Made by a program: the position numbers and the translations under genes. From the NCBI RefSeq assembly GCF_900187615.1, contig NZ_FYDO01000004.1, forward strand, positions 180,638-244,637: DNA of 64,000 bases. The letters are read 5' to 3'. Position 1 is the first letter of the stretch; each line of letters starts with the position of its first letter. The notes under the pieces are model-generated. The model was given only the letters and a program-made list of their open reading frames with translations. It was not told where the DNA came from and searched no databases. The DNA comes from Pseudomonas sp. Irchel s3f7 (GTDB taxonomy: Bacteria; Pseudomonadota; Gammaproteobacteria; Pseudomonadales; Pseudomonadaceae). Positions 25,778-35,044 of the stretch are shown here, piece after piece.

Positions 25778-26692
25778 TCAGGCACGCCGTGCCAGCGCCT
25801 GCAACGCCCGCGGCTCGCCCAGGGCGCGCAGCAGGCAATGCATCGCTTCTTCGCGGCTGCGTTCGAAGCGGTAACGGGCCTCGATGTACAGCGCCAGTTT
25901 CAGCTCCACCGGTTCATCCAGTGGCAGCGGCACTTGCTGCAATCCCAGCACCGTGGCGACACGGCTCGGCAGGCTCATGCCGAAGGGCTGGCGGTCGGCA
26001 ATCAGTTTGGCGGCCAGGGTGCTTTGGGTGCTCATCGCCAGGGTCCGGCGCAGGCCTTTGAGGCCAAGCTGCAAGTCCACCGGGCTGAGCCCGTCGCGGC
26101 GGCTGGAGATCTGAATCTGCGGTTGTTCCAGATAGGCTTGCAGGGAACGCGGTGGTTCCTTGAGCGCCGCGCCATAAGCGAACACGTAATGGTCGGCCGG
26201 CAGCGATTGCTTGTGCAGGCCGGCGAGCCCGGCCAGGGGCTGGTCGAGGTCGATGAGGATATCGAGTTTGCCGCTGGCCAGGTCCTGCAAGGCGTCGCGG
26301 CGCCGAGGCTGAAAGTAGCGCACCTGCCAGTCGGCGTGGGGCGATTCGAGCAAGGCATCGAGCAACACCGGTTGCAGACAATCCAGACAACTGATGCGCA
26401 GCAACGGGTTGTTCTGCCGCGCAGCGGGGATCATGCGCAAGCCATCGCGCAACGACTCCAGCGCCGCTCGCACGTAATCGGCCAGACGATGGGCGACCAG
26501 TGTCGGCGTCACCCCCAGACGACTCTTGATGAACAGCGGGTCGCCGCACAATTCGCGCAGGCGACGCAACGCATTGCTCATGGCCGGTTGCGACAGGCAC
26601 ATCACCTCGGCGGCACGGGTGACGCTGCGCTGCTGGTAGATCGCATCGAAGGCAAGCAAAAGGTTCAGGTCGAGCTGGCGTAAATCAAGCAT
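25778..26692 (-). CDS. LysR-family transcriptional regulator (NodD/LinR-like group)
   Basis: 304 residues. The N-terminal motif DLRQLDLNLLLAFDAIYQQRSVTRAAEVMCLSQPAMSNALRRLRELCGDPLFIKS is typical of the PNPase/NodD-like LysR subgroup, whose members often sense aromatic compounds. The binding domain follows from about residue 90. It is divergent from an AraC gene with 71 bases between the starts, so each may act on the shared promoter region. No catabolic gene is adjacent, so the target is unknown. Confidence 0.88.
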   Translation of the reverse strand: MLDLRQLDLNLLLAFDAIYQQRSVTRAAEVMCLSQPAMSNALRRLRELCGDPLFIKSRLGVTPTLVAHRLADYVRAALESLRDGLRMIPAARQNNPLLRISCLDCLQPVLLDALLESPHADWQVRYFQPRRRDALQDLASGKLDILIDLDQPLAGLAGLHKQSLPADHYVFAYGAALKEPPRSLQAYLEQPQIQISSRRDGLSPVDLQLGLKGLRRTLAMSTQSTLAAKLIADRQPFGMSLPSRVATVLGLQQVPLPLDEPVELKLALYIEARYRFERSREEAMHCLLRALGEPRALQALARRA

Positions 26693-26763
26693 GGTCTTGC
26701 TCCGGCAAATCGCTTAACGTCGGGCAGCCTAACCAGTGTTCCGAAACAAGCTGTGAGCCCTAC

Positions 26764-27804
26764 ATGACAAAAAGCGATCAGCCATTGCACGTTCAACCCT
26801 CAGCCAATGCGTTCTACGCCCCGACGTTGCTGCCGGCCATTGAAGAATTGCTCGCACGCGGGATTGCCCGTGAACGCATCGAAGACCTGTTTCGTCGCAG
26901 CCTGTTCGAATTGCGCACGCCGTTCATGCGCATACCGCTGTTCATGTCGCGACGCTTTTGGGCGTTTGCCCTGGAGCAGACGGGCGATCCGTTGATCGGT
27001 CTGGCGGCGGGTCGGCGCTTCGTTTCCACCGCCACCAATGGTCTGACCTATCTGTTCGACGTGGCTGCCTCACTGGACAGCGCCTGTGAGTATTTCGTGC
27101 GTTTCTTTCCGTTTTTCAACGGTCACTTTCAAGCGCAGATCGTGCGCGGTGAAAACAGTGTCGAGTTGCGCCTGCTCGACTGCGGCAGCGTCAAGACCCC
27201 TGCGGCGACCGCCGACTACATCCTCATCAGCCTGTGCAGCATGTTGCGGCGAAAATTCCTCGCCAGCGGGCTGGAGCGCGATCCGGTGCTGGGTGTCAGT
27301 CTGCCCGGACCCGCCCCCGCCAATTCTCAGGAACATGAACACGCCTTGCGCGCCACCGTGCAATGGCAGCAACCGCACTATTCGATTCACCTCGATCCTC
27401 AGCTGTTCGTCATCGCACTGACACCGGGCAATCATGAGCTGGAACAAACCCTGGTCGAACTGCTGGAGCAGACCCGGCGCAACAGCGAGCCCACCTTGCT
27501 GGAGCAAGTCAGCGACTACCTGATCGCCGATCTCGCCGATGCCAACTGGCAGCAGTTTTGCGCCGCCCATCATTTGCTCGAACGCACTGCAGCCCGGCGC
27601 TTGAAGGCACTGGGCTGGAGTTTTTCAGAGTTGCTGGATGAATACCGTCGCTGCCGCGCTGAAGACTTTTTGCAAGCGGCGGACCTGGAGTTGGTAGAGA
27701 TTTCTGACCGGTTGGGCTACAGCGATGTGCAGAGTTTCAACCGTGCGTGTTTGCGGTGGCTGGGTTGTGCGCCGGGTGTGTACCGGATGCGCCGAAGCAA
27801 ATAA
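26764..27804 (+). CDS. AraC-family transcriptional regulator
   Basis: 346 residues. The N-terminal domain (about 20-210) is of the AraC arabinose-binding type. The C-terminal helix-turn-helix region includes DLELVEISDRLGYSDVQSFNRACLRWLGCAPGVYRMRR. It is divergent from the LysR gene and convergent with the polyamine-binding protein gene. No cognate operon is evident. Confidence 0.87.
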   Translation: MTKSDQPLHVQPSANAFYAPTLLPAIEELLARGIARERIEDLFRRSLFELRTPFMRIPLFMSRRFWAFALEQTGDPLIGLAAGRRFVSTATNGLTYLFDVAASLDSACEYFVRFFPFFNGHFQAQIVRGENSVELRLLDCGSVKTPAATADYILISLCSMLRRKFLASGLERDPVLGVSLPGPAPANSQEHEHALRATVQWQQPHYSIHLDPQLFVIALTPGNHELEQTLVELLEQTRRNSEPTLLEQVSDYLIADLADANWQQFCAAHHLLERTAARRLKALGWSFSELLDEYRRCRAEDFLQAADLELVEISDRLGYSDVQSFNRACLRWLGCAPGVYRMRRSK

Positions 27805-27812
27805 GGTAGGGA

Positions 27813-27831
27813 GAACCGCGTCATGCGGTTC
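27813..27831 (+). terminator. Short hairpin between convergent genes
   Basis: GAACCGC and GCGGTTC are a 7-base inverted repeat with a 5-base loop, starting nine bases after the AraC stop. There is no T-run, so it may only be a weak terminator or a 3' hairpin. Confidence 0.4.
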
Positions 27832-27852
27832 GCCCCGACAGGGTAATCAGGA

Positions 27853-28953
27853 TTATTGATCGGATTTGATGGCGGTCCAGACTCGTGTGCGGACACGTTC
27901 GAGTTTTTGCGGCAACGGCTGCACGACGTAGAGCGTCTTCAACGCTTCGCTGGTCGGCGTCAGGTTCGGGTTGCCGGTGATCTCCTTGTTGATCAGCGGC
28001 AGCGAATCCTTATTGACGTTCGGGTATCCGAGGAAGTCGCTGATCGGTGCGATCACTTTCGGGTCCATCAAGTGATTGAGAAACTCGTGGGCTTCGGCAA
28101 CGTTCTTCGCACTTTTTGGAATGGCGAACGTATCGAACCAGATCGGCGCGCCTTCTTTCGGCAGGCGCCAATCGACGACAACGCCGTTGCCCGCCTCTTT
28201 GGCGCGATTGCCGAATTGATAGAAGCTGCCGGAGTAGCCGATGGCGACGCAGATATCGCCGTTGGCGATGTCAGTCATGTATTTGGCCGAGTTGAAGTAG
28301 GTCACGTAAGGCCGAACCTTCAGCAACAGCGCCTTGGCTTTTTCGTAGTCATCCGGGTTCTGGCTGTTCGGGTCCAGGCCCAGGTAATGCAGGGCGATCG
28401 GCAGGATTTCCGACGGTGAATCGAGCATCGCTACGCCACACGACTTGAGCTTTTCCATGTTCTCGGGCTTGAACACCAGGTCCCAGCTGTCCACCGGCGC
28501 GTTTTCGCCCAATGCCGCCTTGACCTTGGCCGGGTTGAAGCCGATCAACACGGTGCCGTACATGTAAGGCATGCCGTACTGGTTGCCGGGGTCGTTCTTG
28601 TCCAGCAGCTTGAGCAGGGCCGGGTCCTGGTGCGCCCAGTTCGGCAGTTTCGACTTGTCGAGTTTCTGGAACACGCCAGCCTTGATCTGGGTTTCGATGA
28701 ACTGGTTCGACGGCACTACAAGGTCGTAGCCCGAGTTACCGGTCAGCAACTTGGCTTCGAGGGATTCGTTGGTGTCGAAGGTGTCCCAGGTCACTTTGAT
28801 CCCGGTGTCCTTGGCGAAATCCTTGGGCACGGACGGCAGGATGTAATCCGCCCAGTTGTACACGCGCAACTCGCGCTGTTCTGCCTGCACGGCACTGGCC
28901 AGCAGCGACAACCCGCAAACAGCGGCGCCCAGTATGCGTTTCATTGTGTCCAT
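27853..28953 (-). CDS. potF: Polyamine ABC transporter periplasmic-binding protein (PotF/SpuD-like)
   Basis: 366 residues with a Sec signal peptide (residues about 1-24, ILGAAVCGLSLLASAVQAE). Hallmarks of PotF/SpuD are LRVYNWADYILPSV, FDTNESLEAKLLTGNSGYDLVVPSN, YGMPYMYGTVLIGFN and AIGYSGSFYQFGNRA. This family binds putrescine or spermidine and delivers it to the PotGHI permease. No permease or ATPase gene is adjacent, so it is an orphan that may work with a transporter coded elsewhere. GGGGAA lies seven bases before the ATG at 28953. Confidence 0.92.
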   Translation of the reverse strand: MDTMKRILGAAVCGLSLLASAVQAEQRELRVYNWADYILPSVPKDFAKDTGIKVTWDTFDTNESLEAKLLTGNSGYDLVVPSNQFIETQIKAGVFQKLDKSKLPNWAHQDPALLKLLDKNDPGNQYGMPYMYGTVLIGFNPAKVKAALGENAPVDSWDLVFKPENMEKLKSCGVAMLDSPSEILPIALHYLGLDPNSQNPDDYEKAKALLLKVRPYVTYFNSAKYMTDIANGDICVAIGYSGSFYQFGNRAKEAGNGVVVDWRLPKEGAPIWFDTFAIPKSAKNVAEAHEFLNHLMDPKVIAPISDFLGYPNVNKDSLPLINKEITGNPNLTPTSEALKTLYVVQPLPQKLERVRTRVWTAIKSDQ

Positions 28954-29245
28954 GGATTTTCCCCAAGTGTGGCGTGAGTTCGATGGTTTTTATGTTCTGT
29001 ACACGGCAGCGGCCTTGAAAATGGCCAAGGGCAAGGATCTGGAGATTCTAGTTGTGGTTTGGGTGGTCGTTGCACTATCGGCAACCGGTGCCTGATTCTT
29101 GCCGACGGGGTGGCCGGAGCACAGCGTGGGGTTGGCCAAAAGGGGATCGTAATGGCCAATTTTGCTGTCCGGATGGATGCCACCGTCCCGATGAGGCGAA
29201 CCCATCATCGCAGTGACACCCGATTCAGTGATTGAGCTGCGCTGG
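28954..29245. other. Intergenic region between potF-like gene and aat
   Basis: 292 bases with no supported gene. It should hold the potF promoter near its left end. I found no clear terminator for the ferulate operon that ends at 29246. Confidence 0.5.
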
Positions 29246-30499
29246 CTACAACCCTGGCAAAGCGCGCCAGGCCGGATTCTCGATCAGCACCGCCATGCCC
29301 TGCCCGCCGCCGACACAGGCGGCGGCAATGCCGTAACGCAGGTTGTGTGCGCGCAGTTGCCGGGCCAGGGTCATCACCAGGCGCAAGCCGCTGGCGGCCA
29401 ACGGGTGACCGAGCGCAATTGAGCCGCCGTGGACGTTGAGTCGGGAACAGTCCAGTTCCAGCGCCTGCGCCACGGCGAGCACTTGGGCGGCCTGGGCTTC
29501 GTTGATTTCGAAGCGGTCAATCTGATCCAGATTCAGACCGCTGCGATGCAACAACAGGCGGATGGCCGGTGCCGGACCGATGCCCATGAACTCCGGCGCC
29601 ACCCCCACCACGGCGCTCGCTCGCAGCAACGCCAGCGGCGTATCCCGACAGGCCGAAGCCGATCCGACCAGCGCCGCTGCGGCACCATCGACCACCGCAC
29701 AACTGTTGCCGGCGGTTTGTACGCCCCCTTCGTGCACGGCGCGCAACCGGGCCAGTGCGGCGACATCGCCGGGGCGCGGATGGCTGTCTTCACTCACCGC
29801 TTCGATGCCGCGTGGCAGGCGAATGCTGCGCGGCTGATAGCCTGGCAGCTCAAAGGTTTGAGCACTCACGGCAACGATCTCGGGCGCCAGCCACCCCGCT
29901 TGCTGCGCCGCGAATGTGCGCTGATGGCTGGCACACGCGTAGGCGTCCACGGCGTCGCGGCTCAAGCCATAACGCCGCGCCAGGTTATCGGCGGTGGTGA
30001 TCATGTCGACACCGGGAGCCGGGTCGTACAGTGCCTCCCACAGAAAATCCTTGAACTGCACCTCGGCACCCAGGCGAAAGCCACCGCGATGGGTGTAGGC
30101 CGCAATCGGATTGCGTGACATCGATTCGGCGGCCACGCACAGCGCCAGTTGCACGCCGTCATCCAGTTGCCTGGCGGCCTGGTGCAGCAGTTCGAAGCCG
30201 GTGGCACAAATACGCTGCACCCCCAACGCCGGAACCGATTGCGCCACGCCGCTGTAGAGGCCGATGTGCCGAGGCAGCATGTAGGCATCGAAACTGGCCT
30301 GGGCCACGGAGCCTGCGAGCACGCTGTCGACCGCCAGCGGATCGACATTGGCGCGGGCCAGCACTTCGCGTCCGACCTTGATGCCCAGGTCGATCGGCGA
30401 AACCTCGGCCAACGCACCGCCGAGGTCCACCCACGGCGTGCGCAGCGCATCGAAAATCGCCGCATCGGCAAAAGCCGAATACCGCCCGTTAGCGCTCAT
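29246..30499 (-). CDS. aat: Acetyl-CoA acetyltransferase-like thiolase of the ferulate cluster (Aat)
   Basis: 417 residues, a thiolase-fold protein. Catalytic elements visible are the nucleophile cysteine in QRICATGFELLHQAA, GGSIALGHPLAASGLRL with the active-site histidine, and the C-terminal CVGGGQGMAVLIE. In P. putida and P. fluorescens the aat gene lies beside fcs in the ferulate locus. It fits a CoA-dependent beta-oxidation route of hydroxycinnamates, but the known main route is the non-beta-oxidative Ech/Vdh path, so its role is uncertain. The start ATGA overlaps the fcs stop by four bases, which decides the start at 30499 over a longer frame. Confidence 0.86.
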   Translation of the reverse strand: MSANGRYSAFADAAIFDALRTPWVDLGGALAEVSPIDLGIKVGREVLARANVDPLAVDSVLAGSVAQASFDAYMLPRHIGLYSGVAQSVPALGVQRICATGFELLHQAARQLDDGVQLALCVAAESMSRNPIAAYTHRGGFRLGAEVQFKDFLWEALYDPAPGVDMITTADNLARRYGLSRDAVDAYACASHQRTFAAQQAGWLAPEIVAVSAQTFELPGYQPRSIRLPRGIEAVSEDSHPRPGDVAALARLRAVHEGGVQTAGNSCAVVDGAAAALVGSASACRDTPLALLRASAVVGVAPEFMGIGPAPAIRLLLHRSGLNLDQIDRFEINEAQAAQVLAVAQALELDCSRLNVHGGSIALGHPLAASGLRLVMTLARQLRAHNLRYGIAAACVGGGQGMAVLIENPAWRALPGL

Positions 30500-32394
30500 G
30501 ATTTCGCACCCGCGCGCAAAATGCTCGGATCGAGCCCGCGATACAGCGCCTCGACCTTTTCCGCACGCCACTGCAATACCGCACGCTGATTGATCGAGCC
30601 CTTGTCGGTGATTTCACCCCGGTCAATAGACGCCGGCTCGTCGAGCAAGGCGATCCATTCCAGCCGACTGGCATTGCCCGTGGCCTCGCGATTGAGCCGC
30701 TGCAACCAATCGGCGAACCACTCGCGCACCGGCGCACTGGCCAACACTTCGCTGTCGCTGGCACTCGCCGCCAACCCTGACAGCCGTCGACATTCGAACA
30801 TCCGCGCAAACACCAACGCGCCCAGGCACTCGCGATCCGGCGCGGTCACCACCAGGTCCTGAACATACGGCGAACCTTCGAGCACCGCACGATTTCGCAA
30901 AGGCCCGACGCTGACAAACACCCCGGACGACAGCTTGAAATCTTCAGCGATGCGCCCGTCGAACATCAGCCCCAATTGCGGATCACGCGGATCGGCAAGC
31001 TTGAGCGCATCACCGGAACAGTAATAGCCCTGCGCGTCGAACGCTTCGCGCGTCTGCTGCGGTGAGCGCCAGTAGCCGGGCATGATGTGCGGCCCGCGAA
31101 AGCGCCCTTCCAGCTTGCCGTCCACCGGCACCAGGCGCACCTCGCAACCGGGTGCCGGCAGGCCGACATAACCGGCCATGGACAACGGCCCGGTGGTGAA
31201 GGTGCAGGACGGCGAAGCCTCGGTCATGCCGAGCCCGGCCATCATGCGGATACGTTCACCGCAATGCTGTTCGCTGACGCGGTCGAGGCGGTCCCAGACG
31301 CTTTGCGACAGACCGGCCGCGGCGAAGAAAAACAGACTGATGCGCTTGAAAAAAATCTCGCGCAATTCGGCGTCCTGCTCCAGCGCCGAAGCCAATTCTT
31401 CCCAGCCTTTGGGCACGGTCAGGTAGGCGGTCGGCGACACGTCTTTGAGATTGCGCAGGGTTTGCGCAAAACCTTGCGCCGTCGGTTTACCGTCATCCAG
31501 ATAAAAGCTGCCGCCGTTGTACAGCACGATGCCGACGTTGTGACTGCCGCCGAAGGTGTGGTTCCACGGCAGCCAGTCCACCAGCACCGGCGGTTCTTCG
31601 CCGAACACCGGGAACGTCTGCAACAGCATCTGTTGGTTGGAGCACAGCATGCGCTGGGTGGTGATCACCGCTTTGGGCAGTTTGGTCGAGCCGGAGGTGA
31701 ACAGGAACTTGGCGATGCTGTCCGGTCCCGTACCGGCAAACGCGGCTTCGGCCTCGGCAGCACCCGGTTGTTCAAGCAGGCTGGCAAAGCTGACCTGGCT
31801 GCGCCCGGTGATGTGGCCACGAACCGTGATCAAAGGCGTTTCAGCCGGCAGCACCGCCTCGATGGCTCGCTGGTACGCCGCCGCATCGCTGACAAACACC
31901 AGGCCGGGTTGCAGCAAGTCGCAGACGTGCCGCAGTTTCGCGAAATCCTGGGACAGCAGCGAATAGGCCGGGGACACCGGGCAGTAGGGAATGCCCGCAT
32001 ACAGGGCGCCGAACGCCAGTTGCAAATGTTCAATGTCGTTGCCCGAAAGCAGCACCAGCGGTTTCTCTGCGCACAGGCCATAACTGAGCAAGCTCTGGGC
32101 AATGGCGCGAACGCTGTCGAGCATCTCGGCGTAGCTGACGCGGCGCCACTCACCGTCGGCCTGGCGGGCGGCGATGAAGGTTTGCTCGGGACGCACGTTG
32201 GCCCAATGCACCAGGCGATCGAGCAGTCGTGGCGGACACTCGGCCAATGGCTCCAGGGAACGCATGTGCAATGCGCCCTGCTGCTCTGTCACCTCGACCG
32301 CGGCGCGACCGATCGACACGTGACGATAGCGCGGCGCGCTGGCTTCGGTGTGGGGTTGCGATCTGAATTCGGAACTCACGTGCTTGTTCTCCAT
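30496..32394 (-). CDS. fcs: Feruloyl-CoA synthetase
   Basis: 632 residues, an acyl-adenylate-forming enzyme. Motifs visible are the P-loop TSGSTKLPKAVITTQ, WLPWNHTFGGSHNVG, GLGMTEASP and YYCSGDALKLADP. The long N-terminal extension (HVSIGRAAVEVTEQQGALHMRSLEPLAECPPRLLDRLVHWA) is typical of the feruloyl-CoA synthase branch. It activates ferulate, caffeate or p-coumarate to the CoA thioester with ATP. I chose the ATG at 32394. The codon just before is TTG. It lies 74 bases downstream of vdh and is coupled to aat by overlap. Family and context agree, so the assignment is strong. Confidence 0.93.
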   Translation of the reverse strand: MENKHVSSEFRSQPHTEASAPRYRHVSIGRAAVEVTEQQGALHMRSLEPLAECPPRLLDRLVHWANVRPEQTFIAARQADGEWRRVSYAEMLDSVRAIAQSLLSYGLCAEKPLVLLSGNDIEHLQLAFGALYAGIPYCPVSPAYSLLSQDFAKLRHVCDLLQPGLVFVSDAAAYQRAIEAVLPAETPLITVRGHITGRSQVSFASLLEQPGAAEAEAAFAGTGPDSIAKFLFTSGSTKLPKAVITTQRMLCSNQQMLLQTFPVFGEEPPVLVDWLPWNHTFGGSHNVGIVLYNGGSFYLDDGKPTAQGFAQTLRNLKDVSPTAYLTVPKGWEELASALEQDAELREIFFKRISLFFFAAAGLSQSVWDRLDRVSEQHCGERIRMMAGLGMTEASPSCTFTTGPLSMAGYVGLPAPGCEVRLVPVDGKLEGRFRGPHIMPGYWRSPQQTREAFDAQGYYCSGDALKLADPRDPQLGLMFDGRIAEDFKLSSGVFVSVGPLRNRAVLEGSPYVQDLVVTAPDRECLGALVFARMFECRRLSGLAASASDSEVLASAPVREWFADWLQRLNREATGNASRLEWIALLDEPASIDRGEITDKGSINQRAVLQWRAEKVEALYRGLDPSILRAGAKS

Positions 32395-32468
32395 CAAGGC
32401 ACGCTACCACCAAGCCGCACGAATGGGCATGGTGGTGGCTGCAGCCTTCTTATTGTTATTTCTGCGGT

Positions 32469-33917
32469 TCAGATCGGGTAGTGCCGCGGTCCATGCTGCA
32501 AGGTCACCCAGCGCAACTGGGTGAAATGCTCGATGGACGCCTTGCCGCCAAAGCTGCCGTAGCCGCTGGACTTGACCCCGCCGAAGGGCATTTGCGCTTC
32601 GTCGTGCACGGTCGGGCCATTGATATGACAGATGCCCGACTCGACCCGTTGGGCCAGCGCCAAAGCGCGCCCGGTGTCGCGGCTGAAGATCGCTGCCGAC
32701 AATCCGAACTCGGAGTCGTTGGCCAGGCGCAGCAACGCTTCATCGCCCTCCCCGCGCAACATCACCGCCACCGGGCCGAAGGACTCTTCGCGGTACAGAC
32801 GCATGGTTTCGTCGACGCCGTCGAGCAGGGTCGGCTGCAAAATGCTGCCTTCCAGCTGCCCGCCAATCACCAGCCGCGCACCCTTGGCGACGGCATCGTC
32901 GATCAGCGACTTGATGCGCGTGCCGGCACTGGCATCGACCAGTGAACCGAGCACCGAATCCGCCGCCGCAGGATCACCGGCGCGCAAGGTCTCGACCTTG
33001 GCCGCCAGTTTGGCGACGAAGGCATCGGCAACCTTGGCATCGACGATCAACCGTTCGGTGGACATGCAGATCTGGCCCTGATTGAAATACGCGCCGAAGG
33101 CTGCCGCCGCCACCGCTGCATCCAGGTCGGCATCATCGAGCACCAGCAACGGCGCTTTGCCGCCCAACTCAAGCAGCGCCGGTTTGAGGTGACGCGCCGA
33201 GAGTTCGCCGACAATGCGCCCGACGTGGGTTGAACCGGTGAAGTTGACCCGTCGCACCGCCGGGTTGGCGATCAGCCGTTCGACAATCGCCGCGGCATCG
33301 GCCGGGGCATTGCTGATGACGTTGACCACGCCATCGCCCAGACCTGCATCCTGCAGGACCTGACCGATCAACCGGTGCACGGCCGGGCTCAGTTCGGAAG
33401 CCTTGAGCACCACGGTATTGCCGCACGCCAGCGGCATGGCGATGGCACGGGTGGCGAGAATCACCGGGGCATTCCACGGGGCGATGCCCAGCACCACACC
33501 GCAGGGTTGGCGCAGGGCCATGGCAAAACTGCCGGGCACATCCGAAGGGATGACTTCGCCGTTGATCTGGGTGGTCATCGACGCCGCTTCACGCAGCATG
33601 TTGGCCGCCAGCCGCACGTTGAATCCGTACCAGTTGGCCATGGCCCCGGTCTCGCCGGCCGCTGCGATGAACTCGTCGCTGCGCGCCTGCAACTGCTCGG
33701 CGGCCTTGAGCAAACGGGTGCGACGTTCATTGGGCGCCAAAGCAGCCCAGGCGGGAAACGCCGCCTGAGCGGCAGCCACCGCGGCGTCGGCATCTTCCAG
33801 GGTGGCAGCGGCGACCCGCGACACCAATTCGCCGGTCACCGGGTTACGGCGTTCAAAGGTTCGACCGTCGCGGGCAGGAAGCGACTGGCCGCCAATCAAC
33901 AGGGGCACGTCCAGCAT
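32469..33917 (-). CDS. vdh: Vanillin dehydrogenase
   Basis: 482 residues of the aldehyde dehydrogenase superfamily. Visible features are the cofactor-binding GIAPWNAPVILATRAIAMPLACGNTVVLKASE, the catalytic Glu in LELGGKAPLLVLDDADLD and the nucleophile Cys in NQGQICMSTERLIVD. In this locus it oxidises vanillin (and 4-hydroxybenzaldehyde) to vanillate with NAD(P). It lies between ech and fcs, the known order in fluorescent pseudomonads. Other aldehyde dehydrogenases are similar, but the context is decisive. AGAGGAAT precedes the ATG at 33917. Confidence 0.93.
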   Translation of the reverse strand: MLDVPLLIGGQSLPARDGRTFERRNPVTGELVSRVAAATLEDADAAVAAAQAAFPAWAALAPNERRTRLLKAAEQLQARSDEFIAAAGETGAMANWYGFNVRLAANMLREAASMTTQINGEVIPSDVPGSFAMALRQPCGVVLGIAPWNAPVILATRAIAMPLACGNTVVLKASELSPAVHRLIGQVLQDAGLGDGVVNVISNAPADAAAIVERLIANPAVRRVNFTGSTHVGRIVGELSARHLKPALLELGGKAPLLVLDDADLDAAVAAAAFGAYFNQGQICMSTERLIVDAKVADAFVAKLAAKVETLRAGDPAAADSVLGSLVDASAGTRIKSLIDDAVAKGARLVIGGQLEGSILQPTLLDGVDETMRLYREESFGPVAVMLRGEGDEALLRLANDSEFGLSAAIFSRDTGRALALAQRVESGICHINGPTVHDEAQMPFGGVKSSGYGSFGGKASIEHFTQLRWVTLQHGPRHYPI

Positions 33918-34000
33918 GGTGATTCCTCTTTATTGTCTTTGTCGGGAATGCATTCGAGCGATACAGCGCGCCGGGGCGGACAGGCACCCGGCGATCAGTC

Positions 34001-34831
34001 TCAGCGCTTGTAGGCCTGCAGACCGGGCTTGATGCTCTTGTCGTCGAGGAACTGCTTCATGCCCTGCTCGCGGCCACCTTCGGTGTCGAGCAGCCGCGAC
34101 TGGTCAAGCTTGGCGTACAGGTAGTCTTCGTTCTGCTCCCAGGTCAGCTCGCGGCAACGTTTGAAACCATGCTTGGCCGCACGCAGCACCACCGGGTTTT
34201 TCTCCAGCAGGTTGCGCGCCAGCTCGACAGTGACTTCACGCAGTTGCGCCAGCGGCACGCTTTCGTTGACCAGGCCCATCTCGGCGGCTTTCTGCCCACC
34301 GAAGGTCTTGCCGGTCATGATGTAGTACAGCGACTGACGATGGCCCACGGTGTCGGCCATGGCTTTGCTCACCAGGTTGCCCGGTGGAATGCCCCAGTTG
34401 ATTTCCGAGAGGCCGAAGGTCGCTTCGTCGGCGCAGATCGCCAGGTCGCACGCCACCAATGGGCTGAAACCGCCACCGAAGCACCAGCCGTTGACCATCG
34501 CGATGGTCGGCTTGGCGTACATGCGCAGCAGTTTCCACTGCCATTGCGAGGCTTCGCGGCGGATTTTTTCCTGAAGGATTTCCGGGCCCGCATCCACTTC
34601 GCGGAAGTACTCCTTGAGGTCCATGCCCGCGGTCCAGGCGTCGCCGGCACCGGTCAGTACCAACACGCCGGCTGCCGGATCCTGCTCCAGGGTTTCCAGC
34701 ACATCGATCATTTCGCGGTTGAGCGTCGGGCTCATGGCGTTGCGTTTTTCCGGGCGATTGAGGATGACCCACGCGATGCCTTCTTCCACTTCGACTTTGA
34801 CGGTTGTCCAGCGACCTTCGTAATTGCTCAT
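34001..34831 (-). CDS. ech: Hydroxycinnamoyl-CoA hydratase-lyase (feruloyl-CoA hydratase/aldolase)
   Basis: 276 residues, exactly the size of the P. fluorescens hydroxycinnamoyl-CoA hydratase-lyase. Crotonase-fold features are ILNRPEKRNAMSPTLNREM, GAGDAWTAGMDLKEYF, MVNGWCFGGGFSPLVACDLAICADEATFGLSEINWGIPPG, in which the late Glu is the likely base, and the C-terminal EGGREQGMKQFLDD. It hydrates feruloyl-CoA and cleaves it to vanillin plus acetyl-CoA. It is the first gene of the minus-strand ech-vdh-fcs-aat operon and divergent from the MarR regulator. The call is strong. Confidence 0.95.
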   Translation of the reverse strand: MSNYEGRWTTVKVEVEEGIAWVILNRPEKRNAMSPTLNREMIDVLETLEQDPAAGVLVLTGAGDAWTAGMDLKEYFREVDAGPEILQEKIRREASQWQWKLLRMYAKPTIAMVNGWCFGGGFSPLVACDLAICADEATFGLSEINWGIPPGNLVSKAMADTVGHRQSLYYIMTGKTFGGQKAAEMGLVNESVPLAQLREVTVELARNLLEKNPVVLRAAKHGFKRCRELTWEQNEDYLYAKLDQSRLLDTEGGREQGMKQFLDDKSIKPGLQAYKR

Positions 34832-34883
34832 GGCGATGCTCTCTTGTTCTTGGCTTGAAGATGACTGGAAATTAAAGGAGCAA

Positions 34884-34906
34884 TTTAGTTATGTCAATTA
34901 ACTATT
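34884..34906. promoter_or_regulatory. Candidate FerR operator between ech and the MarR gene
   Basis: TAGTTA (34886-34891) and TAACTA (34899-34904) are a perfect inverted repeat with a 7-base spacer in the AT-rich intergenic region. MarR repressors of this type bind such palindromes and release on hydroxycinnamoyl-CoA. The nine bases TTTAGTTAT recur at 37145-37153 upstream of the transporter gene. Confidence 0.55.
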
Positions 34907-35044
34907 ATTCAAATTAACCATTTTTCCTTCTCAGAAAAAAAGCCCTCACGCCCATCATCAATTACCACAGCCATAGCTATCGGTGGCCAACCCCGGCAAA
35001 CTAGATAGCCTTGTTAACCTCTACTTCTTCAGGATTCACCTGCC

